DNA from: an uncultured Coriobacteriaceae bacterium
Lineage (GTDB): Bacteria > Actinomycetota > Coriobacteriia > Coriobacteriales > Atopobiaceae
Direction of reading: 5' to 3'
Length of the DNA stretch: 10,729 nt
Assembly (NCBI GenBank): GCA_900543875.1
Contig: UQSV01000059.1
Location: 1 to 10,729 of the forward strand
The notes beneath the pieces were generated by a model. That model was not told where the DNA came from. It did no database searches and saw only the letters and a list, made by a program, of their open reading frames with translations. Shown here one piece after another: positions 1-6,468 of the stretch; position 1 is the first letter of the stretch, and every line of letters begins with the position of its first letter. Position numbers and translations under genes: made by a program.

Positions 1-524
1 CGCTCGTCTCCCGCACGGGCCAGCTCGCGCACGCGCTCGAGCTCGGCCTTCGCATCATCGGCGGCCTGGAGCGCCTCGCGGTAGGCGTCGAGCGCCCGGG
101 TGGCATCGGCACCTGCCCAGGCGTCGAGCATCTCGGCATGGGTGGCGGTGGAGAGCAGGCGCTGGTGCTCGTGCTGGCCGCACAGGTCGACCGTGGCGCC
201 CACGAGCCGCGACAGCTCGGCCACGCTCGCCATGCGCCCGTCGATGCGCACCCGCCCGCGGCCGGCCGCCTCGACGCGGCGCTGGACCACGTGGCCGTCG
301 ACGTCATCCGCACCCAAGAAGACGCGGCCCTCGACGAGCAGGTGGTCGTCTCCCTCGCGCACGGAACTGGCGTCGGCGCGCTCGCCCACGAGCAGCTTGA
401 GGGCGCTCAGCAGGGCGGTCTTGCCGGCGCCCGTCTCGCCCGTGAGCACCGTGAGGCCGGACGCGGGGTTGATCGTGGCGTCGCGGATGAGCGCCACGCC
501 CGCTACGTGCAGCTCGTCAATCAT
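1..524 (-). CDS. recN: DNA repair protein RecN, N-terminal part
   Basis: RecN is an SMC-like ATPase that acts in the cytoplasm in recombinational repair of double-strand breaks. The 174 visible residues begin MIDELHVAGVALIRDA, typical of the family. The Walker A motif GETGAGKT is at residues 29-36 and the family signature GQHEHQRL at about 116-123. From about residue 140 the sequence becomes rich in Ala, Glu and Arg, as at the start of the coiled-coil arm. The 3' part, with Walker B and the signature motif, lies beyond the window, so the gene is partial because of the window edge and not broken. The ATG at 522-524 is preceded by a GGGGAG Shine-Dalgarno sequence that overlaps the nadK stop codon. 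With only 10 bases between the two genes they are almost certainly co-transcribed and perhaps translationally coupled. The P-loop ends in Thr where many RecN proteins have Ser, a conservative change. The identification is firm. Confidence 0.96.
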   Translation of the reverse strand, partial: MIDELHVAGVALIRDATINPASGLTVLTGETGAGKTALLSALKLLVGERADASSVREGDDHLLVEGRVFLGADDVDGHVVQRRVEAAGRGRVRIDGRMASVAELSRLVGATVDLCGQHEHQRLLSTATHAEMLDAWAGADATRALDAYREALQAADDAKAELERVRELARAGDE

Positions 525-534
525 CTGAGCTCCC

Positions 535-1398
535 CTACTGCTTCTTGCGCATCTGGCCGTAGAACACGCGTGACACGGCCTCGTAGAAGCCGTCGGCGTC
601 GGAGTCGAGCAGGATCACGTCGCCAGGGCCACGCCTCACCGAGCAGGCCACGACGCGGCCGCCCTCGGGCGCGCGCATGAGCTGGCCGTCGACGAAGACG
701 CTGCTCTCGGCCGGGCGCTCGTCTGAGAGCGTGAGTTCCACGACGTCGCTCGAGCTCGTGAGGAAGGCGCGGGCGAGGATCGTGTGCGGGGCGATGGGCA
801 CGCAGACCATGCCGTTGAACTCGGGCGTCACGATGGGGCCGCCGCTCGAGAGGGCATAACCCGTGGAGCCCGTGGCGGTCGAGACGACGAAGCCGTCGCC
901 GCGCAGGCGGTCGATGCGGTTGCCCGAGACCTGCACGTCGAACTCGATCATGTCGCCCAGGGCGCCACGCGTGAGGGCGAGCTCGTTCAGGGCGAAATGG
1001 TGAGTCTCGCGCATGAGGTCGCCACCACAGTCGAACGTTATGCAGACGTCGAGCGTGGCGCGACGGCTCTGGTGCATCTCGCCCGCGAGCGCGCGTGAGA
1101 CCGACTCGACCACGTTCTCGGATCCGGCGCCGGTGAGAAAGCCGAGGTGGCCAAAGGAGAGGCCGAGGATGGGAATCTCCCGGTAGCCCACGATGCCGGC
1201 GGCGCGCAGCAGCGTTCCGTCGCCGCCGAGCGACACCACCAGGTCGACCCCCTCGGAGTCGACGACGCGGTTGGGCTCGCGGCGCTTGTCGTGCGCCCAG
1301 ACGACCTCGGCGCCCTCGTGCGCAAGCCACACCTCGATGGTGGCCGCGGCCTGAATGGCGTCGGAGCGCGAGTAGTTGGGAACGAGCAGGACCTTCAC
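535..1398 (-). CDS. nadK: NAD kinase (ATP-dependent NAD+ phosphorylation)
   Basis: NAD kinase phosphorylates NAD+ to NADP+, the only known route to NADP, in the cytoplasm. The 287-residue protein has the family landmarks: GGDGT at residues 58-62 (nucleotide binding and catalytic Asp), FGHLGFL at 82-88, the NE pair at 138-139, TATGSTGY at 174-181, and DGQ at 237-239. The length is normal. I choose the GTG start at 1396-1398 because a strong AAGGAGG lies 8 bases upstream and the protein then begins VKVLLVPN, directly in the first Rossmann strand. The frame stays open upstream to 1467, but the extra 23 residues look unlike the family and would be coded across the predicted promoter. recN follows after 10 bases, a pairing common in actinobacteria, where tlyA often stands upstream. 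Here a terminator and a promoter separate nadK from an unrelated kinase-like gene instead. Confidence 0.96.
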   Translation of the reverse strand: MKVLLVPNYSRSDAIQAAATIEVWLAHEGAEVVWAHDKRREPNRVVDSEGVDLVVSLGGDGTLLRAAGIVGYREIPILGLSFGHLGFLTGAGSENVVESVSRALAGEMHQSRRATLDVCITFDCGGDLMRETHHFALNELALTRGALGDMIEFDVQVSGNRIDRLRGDGFVVSTATGSTGYALSSGGPIVTPEFNGMVCVPIAPHTILARAFLTSSSDVVELTLSDERPAESSVFVDGQLMRAPEGGRVVACSVRRGPGDVILLDSDADGFYEAVSRVFYGQMRKKQ

Positions 1399-1430
1399 GA
1401 CGGCGACCTCCTTGAAACATCCGTTCGATG

Positions 1431-1439
1431 AGTGTAGCA
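1431..1439 (-). promoter_or_regulatory. Extended -10 promoter candidate for nadK-recN
   Basis: On the minus strand the sequence reads TGCTACACT, an extended -10 element (TG, one base, then TACACT). It is 33 bases upstream of the nadK GTG, giving a predicted leader of about 26 bases that contains the AAGGAGG ribosome site. No good -35 hexamer is seen 16-18 bases upstream, which is tolerable for an extended -10 promoter. A terminator just upstream at 1523-1559 makes a separate promoter here necessary. This is a sequence match only. Confidence 0.5.
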
Positions 1440-1475
1440 CGGCTGCGCGAAACCCGAGCCGCGCCATCGGCCCGC

Positions 1476-1516
1476 GGGGACAGAGGGACGTGTCTTATGT
1501 CCCCACTCCTGTCCCC
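1476..1516. repeat. GGGGACAG/CTGTCCCC palindromic intergenic element
   Basis: The outer arms GGGGACAG (1476-1483) and CTGTCCCC (1509-1516) are perfect inverted copies. An inner pair GGGAC (1485-1489) and GTCCC (1499-1503) is nested inside. The element lies between the terminator of the phosphotransferase gene and the nadK promoter. Its GGGGACA/TGTCCCC core also occurs in the palindrome at 5593-5661, so it may belong to a dispersed intergenic repeat family. It has no T-tract and is not an obvious terminator. Confidence 0.5.
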
Positions 1517-1522
1517 ACACGC

Positions 1523-1559
1523 AAAAGGGCCCGGGCGCCATGCGAGGCGTCCGGGCCCT
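1523..1559 (-). terminator. Rho-independent terminator after the phosphotransferase gene
   Basis: On the minus strand a 14-base-pair stem (1526-1539 with 1546-1559), broken by one A/C mismatch and closed by a 6-base loop, is followed directly by TTTTGC. It begins 26 bases after the stop codon of the gene at 1585-2346. It should end transcription from that gene, possibly including adhE read-through, before nadK. Confidence 0.9.
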
Positions 1560-1584
1560 GGGCGGATTCACGTGCAGGCACGGC

Positions 1585-2346
1585 CTACTGGTACTCGGCC
1601 ACGTCGATCCAGCTGCGAAGGAACTCCTCCTCCTTGGCGTCGCGGTGACGGGCGAGCTCGCTGGCGGCGACGATGCTCGTCCAGCGGCGGACGACCTGCA
1701 TCGGCATGTCGGCCATCTTGCAGAAGAGCATGAGGTACTTGTCGGCCAGGCCCAGGTCCTCGAGCGCGAACAGCAGGTAGGTCATCGCGGCGTCAGCGGC
1801 GGGCGCGCCCTGCGTGGCGTGGGCCCAGTCGCAGACGTACAGCAGGCCGTCGTCACCCACGATGACGTTGCTCGGGTTAAAGTCGCCGTGGCAGACGTGG
1901 TTCTCGACCTTCATGCCGTCGAGGCGAATGAGCAGCTCGTAGCGGGTCGTGGCATCGATCTCGGTGAGGCCGTTGATCATGCGGGCGTACTTGTCGCGCT
2001 GACGGTTGAGCAGCGGCGCGGTGTGGCCGTTGACCTCGAGCTGCAGGCGCACGAACTGCTCGAGGTACTCGTCGATGTTCTTCTTGTCGGCCTTCATGCG
2101 CTCGGCGAGCGTGGTGCCCTGGACCTTCTCGGTCACGAGCGCCCAGCCCTCGTCGCAGTGCGAGACCTCGACAATCTTGGGTACGCGGATGCCCGTCTCC
2201 TGGATGCGCGCGAGGTTGAGTGCCTCGTTGAAGACGTCGCTCTCGGCCTTGGAGGCGTTGAAGACCTTGAAGATGCGGTCGCCCGAGTCGTAGACGACCT
2301 TGTTGCCACGACGGACGATCTCCGTCTTGTTCTGAGGAAGCTCCAT
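1585..2346 (-). CDS. APH/choline-kinase-like phosphotransferase, substrate unknown
   Basis: This 253-residue protein has the fold signature of the aminoglycoside phosphotransferase/choline kinase family (protein-kinase-like). The catalytic loop HGDFNPSN is at residues 153-160, with D155 as catalytic base and N160 as metal ligand. CDWAH at 172-176 supplies the metal-binding Asp173, equivalent to the DFG Asp of kinases. K27 in IFKVF is a candidate ATP-binding lysine. Family members phosphorylate hydroxyl groups of small molecules such as choline, ethanolamine, sugars or antibiotics, and nothing here decides the substrate. The ATG has a strong AAAGGAGG site. The gene lies 124 bases downstream of adhE on the same strand and may be partly read from its transcript. 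A strong terminator follows. No signal peptide or membrane segment is seen. The family call is firm, but an antibiotic-resistance role should not be assumed. Confidence 0.88.
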   Translation of the reverse strand: MELPQNKTEIVRRGNKVVYDSGDRIFKVFNASKAESDVFNEALNLARIQETGIRVPKIVEVSHCDEGWALVTEKVQGTTLAERMKADKKNIDEYLEQFVRLQLEVNGHTAPLLNRQRDKYARMINGLTEIDATTRYELLIRLDGMKVENHVCHGDFNPSNVIVGDDGLLYVCDWAHATQGAPAADAAMTYLLFALEDLGLADKYLMLFCKMADMPMQVVRRWTSIVAASELARHRDAKEEEFLRSWIDVAEYQ

Positions 2347-2349
2347 GCT

Positions 2350-2367
2350 AAGCCCTCCTTTAGGCTT
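2350..2367 (-). promoter_or_regulatory. Short hairpin with the ribosome site in its loop
   Basis: In the transcript the AAGCC and GGCTT arms (2363-2367 and 2350-2354) flank the AAAGGAGG Shine-Dalgarno sequence of the phosphotransferase gene. A 5-base-pair stem would present much of the ribosome site in the loop. The stem is short, so this may be chance or may expose the site for initiation. Confidence 0.35.
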
Positions 2368-2386
2368 GGGTATGAGCGGGTAAGGC

Positions 2387-2418
2387 GGGCAGCCCTCCAG
2401 CCCCCTGGCGGGCTGCCC
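2387..2418. other. Strong intergenic hairpin without a T-tract, after adhE
   Basis: Nine-base arms GGGCAGCCC (2387-2395) and GGGCTGCCC (2410-2418) enclose a single mismatch and then a CCAG/CTGG stem with a four-base loop. The whole 32 bases fold into one nearly continuous helix. Neither strand has a run of T after it, so it is not a standard Rho-independent terminator. It lies about 50 bases after the adhE stop. It may be a weak or Rho-assisted terminator, or a 3'-end stabilising or processing hairpin that sets a different mRNA level for the gene downstream. Confidence 0.6.
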
Positions 2419-2470
2419 CTCCCCCTATGTGTACCAGCGCGGGCCTATGCCCTGGCGAGTAACAGCGAAC

Positions 2471-5092
2471 CTAGTCCTCGTAGCTCTTGGGCTCACGGCC
2501 GTAGTAGGCATCGAGGTAGAGCTCCTTGATCTCGCTCATGAGCGGGTAGCGCGGGTTGGCCGGCGTGCACTGGTCATTGAACGCGTTCTCGGTCATCTCG
2601 TCGAGCGTGGCGAGGAAGTCCTCCTCGGTGACGCCGTACTCGGCGATGGTGTGCTTGACGCCCACGTGGTCGCACAGCTCGTTGATCTTCTTGACGAAGT
2701 TCTCGAACACCTCGTCATCGTTCTTGCCGGTGACGCCGCAGTAGCGGGCGGCCTCGGCGTAGCGGGCCTTCGCGTGCGGGTAGGCGTACTGCGGGAACGT
2801 GCCCATCTTGGTGGGAACGTCGGCCGCGTTATAGCGCATGACGCGGGTGAGGATGACGGCGTTGGCAAGGCCGTGCGGGATGTGGTGGTAGGCGCCGAGC
2901 TTGTGGGCCATCGAGTGGTTGAGGCCCAGGAAGGCGTTGGCGAAGGCCATGCCGGCCAGGCACGAGGCGTTGGCCATGCGCTCGCGGGCCTCGGGGTCGG
3001 CGGCGCCGTTGTCGTAGGCGCGGGGCAGGTACTCGAAGACCAGCTTCATGGCACGCAGGGCCATGGAGTCGCTCCAGTCGCTCGCCATGACCGAGACGTA
3101 GGCCTCGAGGGCGTGCGTGAGGACGTCGACGCCGGAGGCGCTGGTGAGGCCCTTGGGCTGGGTATCCATGTTGTTGGCGTCAACGATGGCCATGTTGGGC
3201 AGCAGCGCGTAGTCGGCGAGCGGCCACTTGATGCCGGTCTCGGCGTCGGTGATGACGGAGAAGGGCGTGCACTCCGAGCCCGTGCCCGAGGAGGTGGGGA
3301 TGGCCACGAAGTAGGCCTTGGAGCCCATCTCAGGGTAGGTGTAGACCCTCTTGCGGATGTCCATGAAGTCCATGGCCATGTCCTCGAAGTTGGCCTCGGG
3401 GTGCTCGTAGAGGACCCACATGATCTTGCCGGCGTCCATCGCGGAGCCACCGCCAAAGGCGATGATCACGTCGGGCTCGAAGCTCGTGAGGATCTCGGCG
3501 CCCTTGCGCGCGCACTGCAGCGTGGGGTCAGGGGCGACGTCCCAGAAACAAGCGTGCTCGATGCCCAGCTCGTCGAGCTTCTGCTCGATGGGCTTGATGA
3601 AGCCGTTCTTGAAGAGGAACTGGTCGGTGACGATGAACGCGCGCTTCTTGTGCATGACGCGGCCAAGCTCGTCGAGGGCTACCGGCTGGCAGCCACGCTT
3701 GAAGTAGACCTTCTCGGGAGCACGGAACCACAGCATGTTCTCACGCCTCTCTGCGACCGTCTTGATGTTGAGCAGGTGCTTGGGGCCCACGTTCTCGGAG
3801 ACGGAGTTGCCGCCCCAGGAGCCGCAGCCCAGCGTGAGGGACGGGGCGGTCTTGAAGTTGTACAGGTCGCCGATGCCACCCTGCGAGCTGGGGGTGTTGA
3901 CGAGGATGCGGCAGGTCTTCATGGCAGCCGCGTGCTTGGCCATCTTCTCCTTCTCGGTGGTGGAGATGAAGAGAGACGAGGTGTGGCCGTAGCCGCCGTC
4001 GGCGACGAGACGCTCGGCCTTGGCGATGGCCTCGTCGAAGGTCTGGGCCTTGTACATGCCCAGGACCGGACTCAGCTTCTCGTGGGCCATCTCCTCGGAC
4101 GGCTCGACGCTCGTGACCTCGCCGATGAGGATCTTGGTCTTCTCGGGCACCTCGACGCCGGCCATCTGGGCGATGGTGTGGGCGCTCTGACCCACGATCT
4201 TGGCGTTGACCGAGCCGTTGATGATGACGGTCTTGCGGACCTTGTCGAGCTCGGCGCCCTTGAGGAAGTAGCAGCCGCGAGCCTTGAACTCGGCCTTGAC
4301 CTCGTCGTAGATGTCGGCGAGGACGGTCACGGACTGCTCGGAGGCGCAGATCATGCCGTTGTCGAAGGTCTTGGAGTGGATGATCGAGTTGACCGCGAGC
4401 TTGACGTCTGCGGTGGAGTCGATGATCGCGGGCGTGTTGCCGGGACCAACGCCCAGGGCGGGCTTGCCCGAGGAGTAGGCGGCCTGGACCATGCCCGGGC
4501 CGCCGGTGGCCAGGATGATGTCGGCCGAGCGCATGAGCTCGTTGGTGAGCTCGAGCGACGGCTGGGCAATCCAGTCGATGATGCCCTCGGGGGCGCCGGC
4601 GGCCACCGCGGCGTCGCGCACGATGCGGGCGGCCTCGATGGTGCAGGCCTTGGCACGGGGGTGCGGGCTGATGATGATGGCGTTGCGGGTCTTCAGGCAG
4701 ATGAGGGTCTTGAAGATGGCCGTGGAGGTGGGGTTGGTCGTGGGGATGACCGCGGCGACGATGCCGATAGGCTCGGCGATGCGCTTGTAGCCAAACGAGG
4801 GGTCGTCTTCGATGACGCCGCAGGTCTTCATGTCCTTGTACTTGTTGTAGATGTACTCGGCGGCGTAGTGGTTCTTGATGAGCTTGTCCTCCACGATGCC
4901 CATGCCGGTCTCCTCGACCGCCATCTTGGCAAGCGGGATGCGGGCCTTGTTGGCCGCGATGGCCGCCGCGTGGAAGATCTTGTCAACCTGCTCCTGGGAG
5001 AACGTGGCGAACTCCGCCTGGGCCTTGCGCATCTGTGCGATGCGAGAGGTGAGGGCATCGAGACTGTCGATGGCCTTCTCCGCCTTTGCCAT
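2471..5092 (-). CDS. adhE: Bifunctional acetaldehyde-CoA/alcohol dehydrogenase AdhE
   Basis: AdhE reduces acetyl-CoA to acetaldehyde and then to ethanol with two NADH, regenerating NAD+ in fermentation. In other bacteria it assembles into long spirosome filaments in the cytoplasm. The 873 residues match the family length (E. coli 891). The N-terminal aldehyde dehydrogenase half covers about residues 1-440, with catalytic Cys249 in NGMICASEQ. A linker leads to the iron-dependent alcohol dehydrogenase half (about 455-873). That half has the NAD-binding GGGS at 547-550 and predicted iron ligands D656, H660, H726 and H740, each three positions after the E. coli ligands D653, H657, H723 and H737. 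Both active sites appear intact. The ATG at 5090-5092 has a GGAGGT site four bases away. The gene stands alone behind a long upstream region, with a kinase-like gene 124 bases downstream. No Rex-like TTGTTAA box is visible, so its redox control is unknown. Confidence 0.97.
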   Translation of the reverse strand: MAKAEKAIDSLDALTSRIAQMRKAQAEFATFSQEQVDKIFHAAAIAANKARIPLAKMAVEETGMGIVEDKLIKNHYAAEYIYNKYKDMKTCGVIEDDPSFGYKRIAEPIGIVAAVIPTTNPTSTAIFKTLICLKTRNAIIISPHPRAKACTIEAARIVRDAAVAAGAPEGIIDWIAQPSLELTNELMRSADIILATGGPGMVQAAYSSGKPALGVGPGNTPAIIDSTADVKLAVNSIIHSKTFDNGMICASEQSVTVLADIYDEVKAEFKARGCYFLKGAELDKVRKTVIINGSVNAKIVGQSAHTIAQMAGVEVPEKTKILIGEVTSVEPSEEMAHEKLSPVLGMYKAQTFDEAIAKAERLVADGGYGHTSSLFISTTEKEKMAKHAAAMKTCRILVNTPSSQGGIGDLYNFKTAPSLTLGCGSWGGNSVSENVGPKHLLNIKTVAERRENMLWFRAPEKVYFKRGCQPVALDELGRVMHKKRAFIVTDQFLFKNGFIKPIEQKLDELGIEHACFWDVAPDPTLQCARKGAEILTSFEPDVIIAFGGGSAMDAGKIMWVLYEHPEANFEDMAMDFMDIRKRVYTYPEMGSKAYFVAIPTSSGTGSECTPFSVITDAETGIKWPLADYALLPNMAIVDANNMDTQPKGLTSASGVDVLTHALEAYVSVMASDWSDSMALRAMKLVFEYLPRAYDNGAADPEARERMANASCLAGMAFANAFLGLNHSMAHKLGAYHHIPHGLANAVILTRVMRYNAADVPTKMGTFPQYAYPHAKARYAEAARYCGVTGKNDDEVFENFVKKINELCDHVGVKHTIAEYGVTEEDFLATLDEMTENAFNDQCTPANPRYPLMSEIKELYLDAYYGREPKSYED

Positions 5093-5096
5093 AGCT

Positions 5097-5173
5097 ACCT
5101 CCAGATTGCTTCGTGGGAGGGGGTGCCTCCCCGTCTGACGGATGGTCAGCTCCCCCGTTGGGAGAAGTTGACC
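5097..5173 (-). promoter_or_regulatory. adhE leader: alternative pairings around the ribosome site
   Basis: In the minus-strand transcript three short segments compete. GGGAGG (5126-5131) can pair with CCTCCC (5115-5120) across a five-base loop, leaving the adhE Shine-Dalgarno GGAGGT (5097-5102) free. Alternatively CCTCC (5116-5120) can pair with the Shine-Dalgarno GGAGG (5098-5102) and hide it. Further upstream a second hairpin is built from GGTCA/TGACC (5144-5148 and 5169-5173) with an inner CTCCC/GGGAG stem (5150-5154 and 5160-5164). The segments are seen directly; a regulatory role is inferred. In E. coli, adhE translation is known to depend on opening of a structured leader by RNase III. 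Confidence 0.45.
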
Positions 5174-5592
5174 AGTGGCCTTTGGACATGCATAAAAGCA
5201 AAAGGCTCCGAACAGCTCCCATGATACCTAACGAATGGGGTCAATGGGTGCGCAAAGGGGCGAGCGGTGGCCATCTACCTGCGGTTGAATAGCGGCTTGT
5301 GGTCATTTATGGGGGTAGTTGGGATGCCTGGTTGACCAGCGTTTTATGGGCAATGCAGGTATGGAATGCATAATGCTTGTTATGTATTGCATACGACGCG
5401 AATCATGGCGGCAATTTAGCGCTGTATAGGCACCACGCGGCAAAAAGCGAAATTGCATACAGGCGTAAGCCACAGGTTAAAACCAGTCGCTGGCCATAAA
5501 CCTGCCGAGCGGTATGGAGGGATACCACTCGCGGGTCATTTTCGACCGTCCGCCCCTGTGGAGAGCATCTGCCCATCCGCGAGCGGCAGACG
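5174..5592. other. Long gene-free region upstream of adhE
   Basis: About 420 bases without a credible gene on either strand, and more A/T-rich than the flanking genes between about 5290 and 5470. It probably holds the adhE promoter, but I cannot find a pair of -35 and -10 hexamers at normal spacing. A TTGACC (minus strand, 5239-5244) has TATCAT only 12 bases downstream, too close to pair with it. Repeated words include GTTGACCAG at 5167-5175 and 5331-5339, ATGCATAA at 5188-5195 and 5366-5373, and TTGCATAC at 5387-5394 and 5453-5460. Confidence 0.5.
5359..5394. promoter_or_regulatory. Operator-like 15-base inverted repeat upstream of adhE
   Basis: Left arm 5359-5373 and right arm 5380-5394 are inverted copies matching at 13 of 15 positions, separated by six bases. 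The outer part of the right arm, TTGCATAC, recurs as an exact direct copy at 5453-5460. The left arm carries a 7-of-8 inverted copy. The A/T-rich, dyad-symmetric design is that of a binding site for a dimeric transcription factor. I do not recognise the regulator, and the site is about 270-300 bases from the adhE start. Confidence 0.5.
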
Positions 5593-5661
5593 GCGGTGAC
5601 AGTTTGACCCTGTCCCCAAGTGTCACCGTGACAGCTGGGGACGGGGTCGTTTTGTCACCGC
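5593..5661. repeat. Imperfect 69-base palindrome containing a stop codon
   Basis: The outer arms GCGGTGACA (5593-5601) and TGTCACCGC (5653-5661) are perfect inverted copies. Inside them GACCCTGTCCCC and its partner GGGGACGGGGTC pair with one mismatch, and at the centre TGTCAC and GTGACA pair around a single base. A four-base stretch after the outer arm does not pair. The TGA stop of the membrane-protein gene (5655-5657) lies within the outer arm. On the minus strand the element starts GGTGACAAAACG, nearly the same as the hairpin after 6469. It has no T-tract, so it looks more like a REP or MITE-type repeat than a terminator. Confidence 0.75.
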
Positions 5662-6107
5662 TCGAAGATGAAGTGAGTGGCGACGCAGATGAGCCCGGGA
5701 AGGACGAAGGCGATTCCTCCCAGCAAGGTGAGGGCAGCTCCACCCCGTAAGGAGATGTCAGTGAATCCCAAGAGGAACGAGCCAGCGGTCTGGTTTGCGA
5801 CGACGCAGACAATGGACAGGCCGACCAGGACGAAAAGCGAGACGAGCAGAGCGCGGCGGCCGCACCCAACGACCGCGGCAACCGTATAGCCAAAGAGCAA
5901 CCACATAAGCGGACGAGACAGAATAACCGCGGCTAGAGTTGCCTCATTGACTCCCGTGATGGTATTTGGAACTCCAGTGATAAGACCATACGCCTCCACA
6001 AGCGCATAGCCCCAGACCGACCCTGTCAAAGAGGGCAGCCGCAACCATATGACTGCCGATAGCACCGCAAGGACAAGCAGAATAGCTACGGTCCCTGTCC
6101 TTCTCAT
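5655..6107 (-). CDS. Small four-helix membrane protein, unknown function
   Basis: I do not recognise this 150-residue protein. It is strongly hydrophobic, with probable membrane helices at about residues 6-23, 56-81, 85-105 and 122-146. Arg pairs at 2-3 and 84-85 suggest cytoplasmic ends. The ATG at 6105-6107 is chosen because GAAGGAG lies 9 bases upstream; the frame continues 10 codons further to another ATG at 6137, which lacks a good ribosome site. No catalytic motif or paired cysteines suggest a function. Its base composition is visibly lower in GC than adhE or thrS, and it sits between a low-GC stretch and a repeat element, which together suggest acquired or fast-evolving DNA. The TGA stop is part of the palindrome at 5593-5661. 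Membrane location is well supported; nothing more is. Confidence 0.7.
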   Translation of the reverse strand: MRRTGTVAILLVLAVLSAVIWLRLPSLTGSVWGYALVEAYGLITGVPNTITGVNEATLAAVILSRPLMWLLFGYTVAAVVGCGRRALLVSLFVLVGLSIVCVVANQTAGSFLLGFTDISLRGGAALTLLGGIAFVLPGLICVATHFIFER

Positions 6108-6414
6108 GGCACTAGGCTCCTTCGCTAAATGGCACACGATCTTTTGGGCGAGAAAGTACTTCGTTTCATAATGACCTCACAATCTAATTTCGAGTCCTTT
6201 AATTACCCACAACTCCTATCTACCGAAAAAGAGGTTGGCTCGCACGAGGACACCCGCCGAGCGGCATTTATATTCCGGTCAGCGCCACTAAAGGCATTTT
6301 TAATTCCCGGTTTACTTCCTGAACCAAATTCCAAAGCACCCGCAATGCTCAAATCGGCCACAAACCGCTGGATTATTTGACGCTGTTGAGCCGGCCGACA
6401 ATTCAAAGACTGCA
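6108..6414. other. Low-GC gene-free stretch
   Basis: By eye count the GC content over 6121-6360 is about 45 percent, far below the neighbouring genes. The stretch probably contains the promoter of the membrane protein gene. A minus-strand TTGTGA followed 18 bases later by TACTTT (about 6155-6184) is a weak candidate. Open frames exist on both strands (plus 6129-6380, minus 6203-6472), but neither has a good ribosome site or a recognisable domain, and the minus one would start inside the adjoining hairpin. It may be a decayed gene. Confidence 0.4.
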
Positions 6415-6467
6415 AAACGGTCCCTTCCCTAACTGACGAACTATGACAGTTAGGGAAGGGACCGTTT
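6415..6467. terminator. Perfect 21-bp hairpin, likely bidirectional terminator
   Basis: Arms 6415-6435 and 6447-6467 are exact inverted copies of 21 bases around an 11-base loop. On the minus strand the stem ends GGGACCGTTTT, giving a GC-rich stem and a T-tract, so it should terminate the thrS transcript just after the stop at 6469-6471. On the plus strand the other end reads CCGTTTG, so it could also work weakly that way. Its minus-strand start, GGTGACAAACGG, resembles that of the palindrome at 5593-5661, and both share an internal CTGTCA. It may be a repeat element used as a terminator. Confidence 0.8.
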
Positions 6468-6468
6468 G

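Noticed and set aside
1399..1467. Upstream extension of nadK by 23 codons to an ATG at 1467
   Set aside because: The added residues are unlike the family, cover the predicted extended -10 promoter, and the GTG at 1396-1398 has a far better ribosome site.
2429..5224. A long open frame (931 codons) on the plus strand opposite adhE
   Set aside because: It is antisense to a complete, well-conserved gene in a GC-rich genome where codon bias keeps the opposite frame open. Its composition (Gly, Val, Leu, Asp, His) is that of a shadow frame.
5174..5592. Rex-type operator expected for adhE
   Set aside because: No TTGTTAA/TTAACAA or TTGTGAA/TTCACAA dyad is present; the visible dyad has a different sequence.
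6129..6380. An 83-codon open frame on the plus strand in the low-GC stretch
   Set aside because: No ribosome site, no recognisable domain, and it overlaps the likely promoter of the membrane-protein gene.
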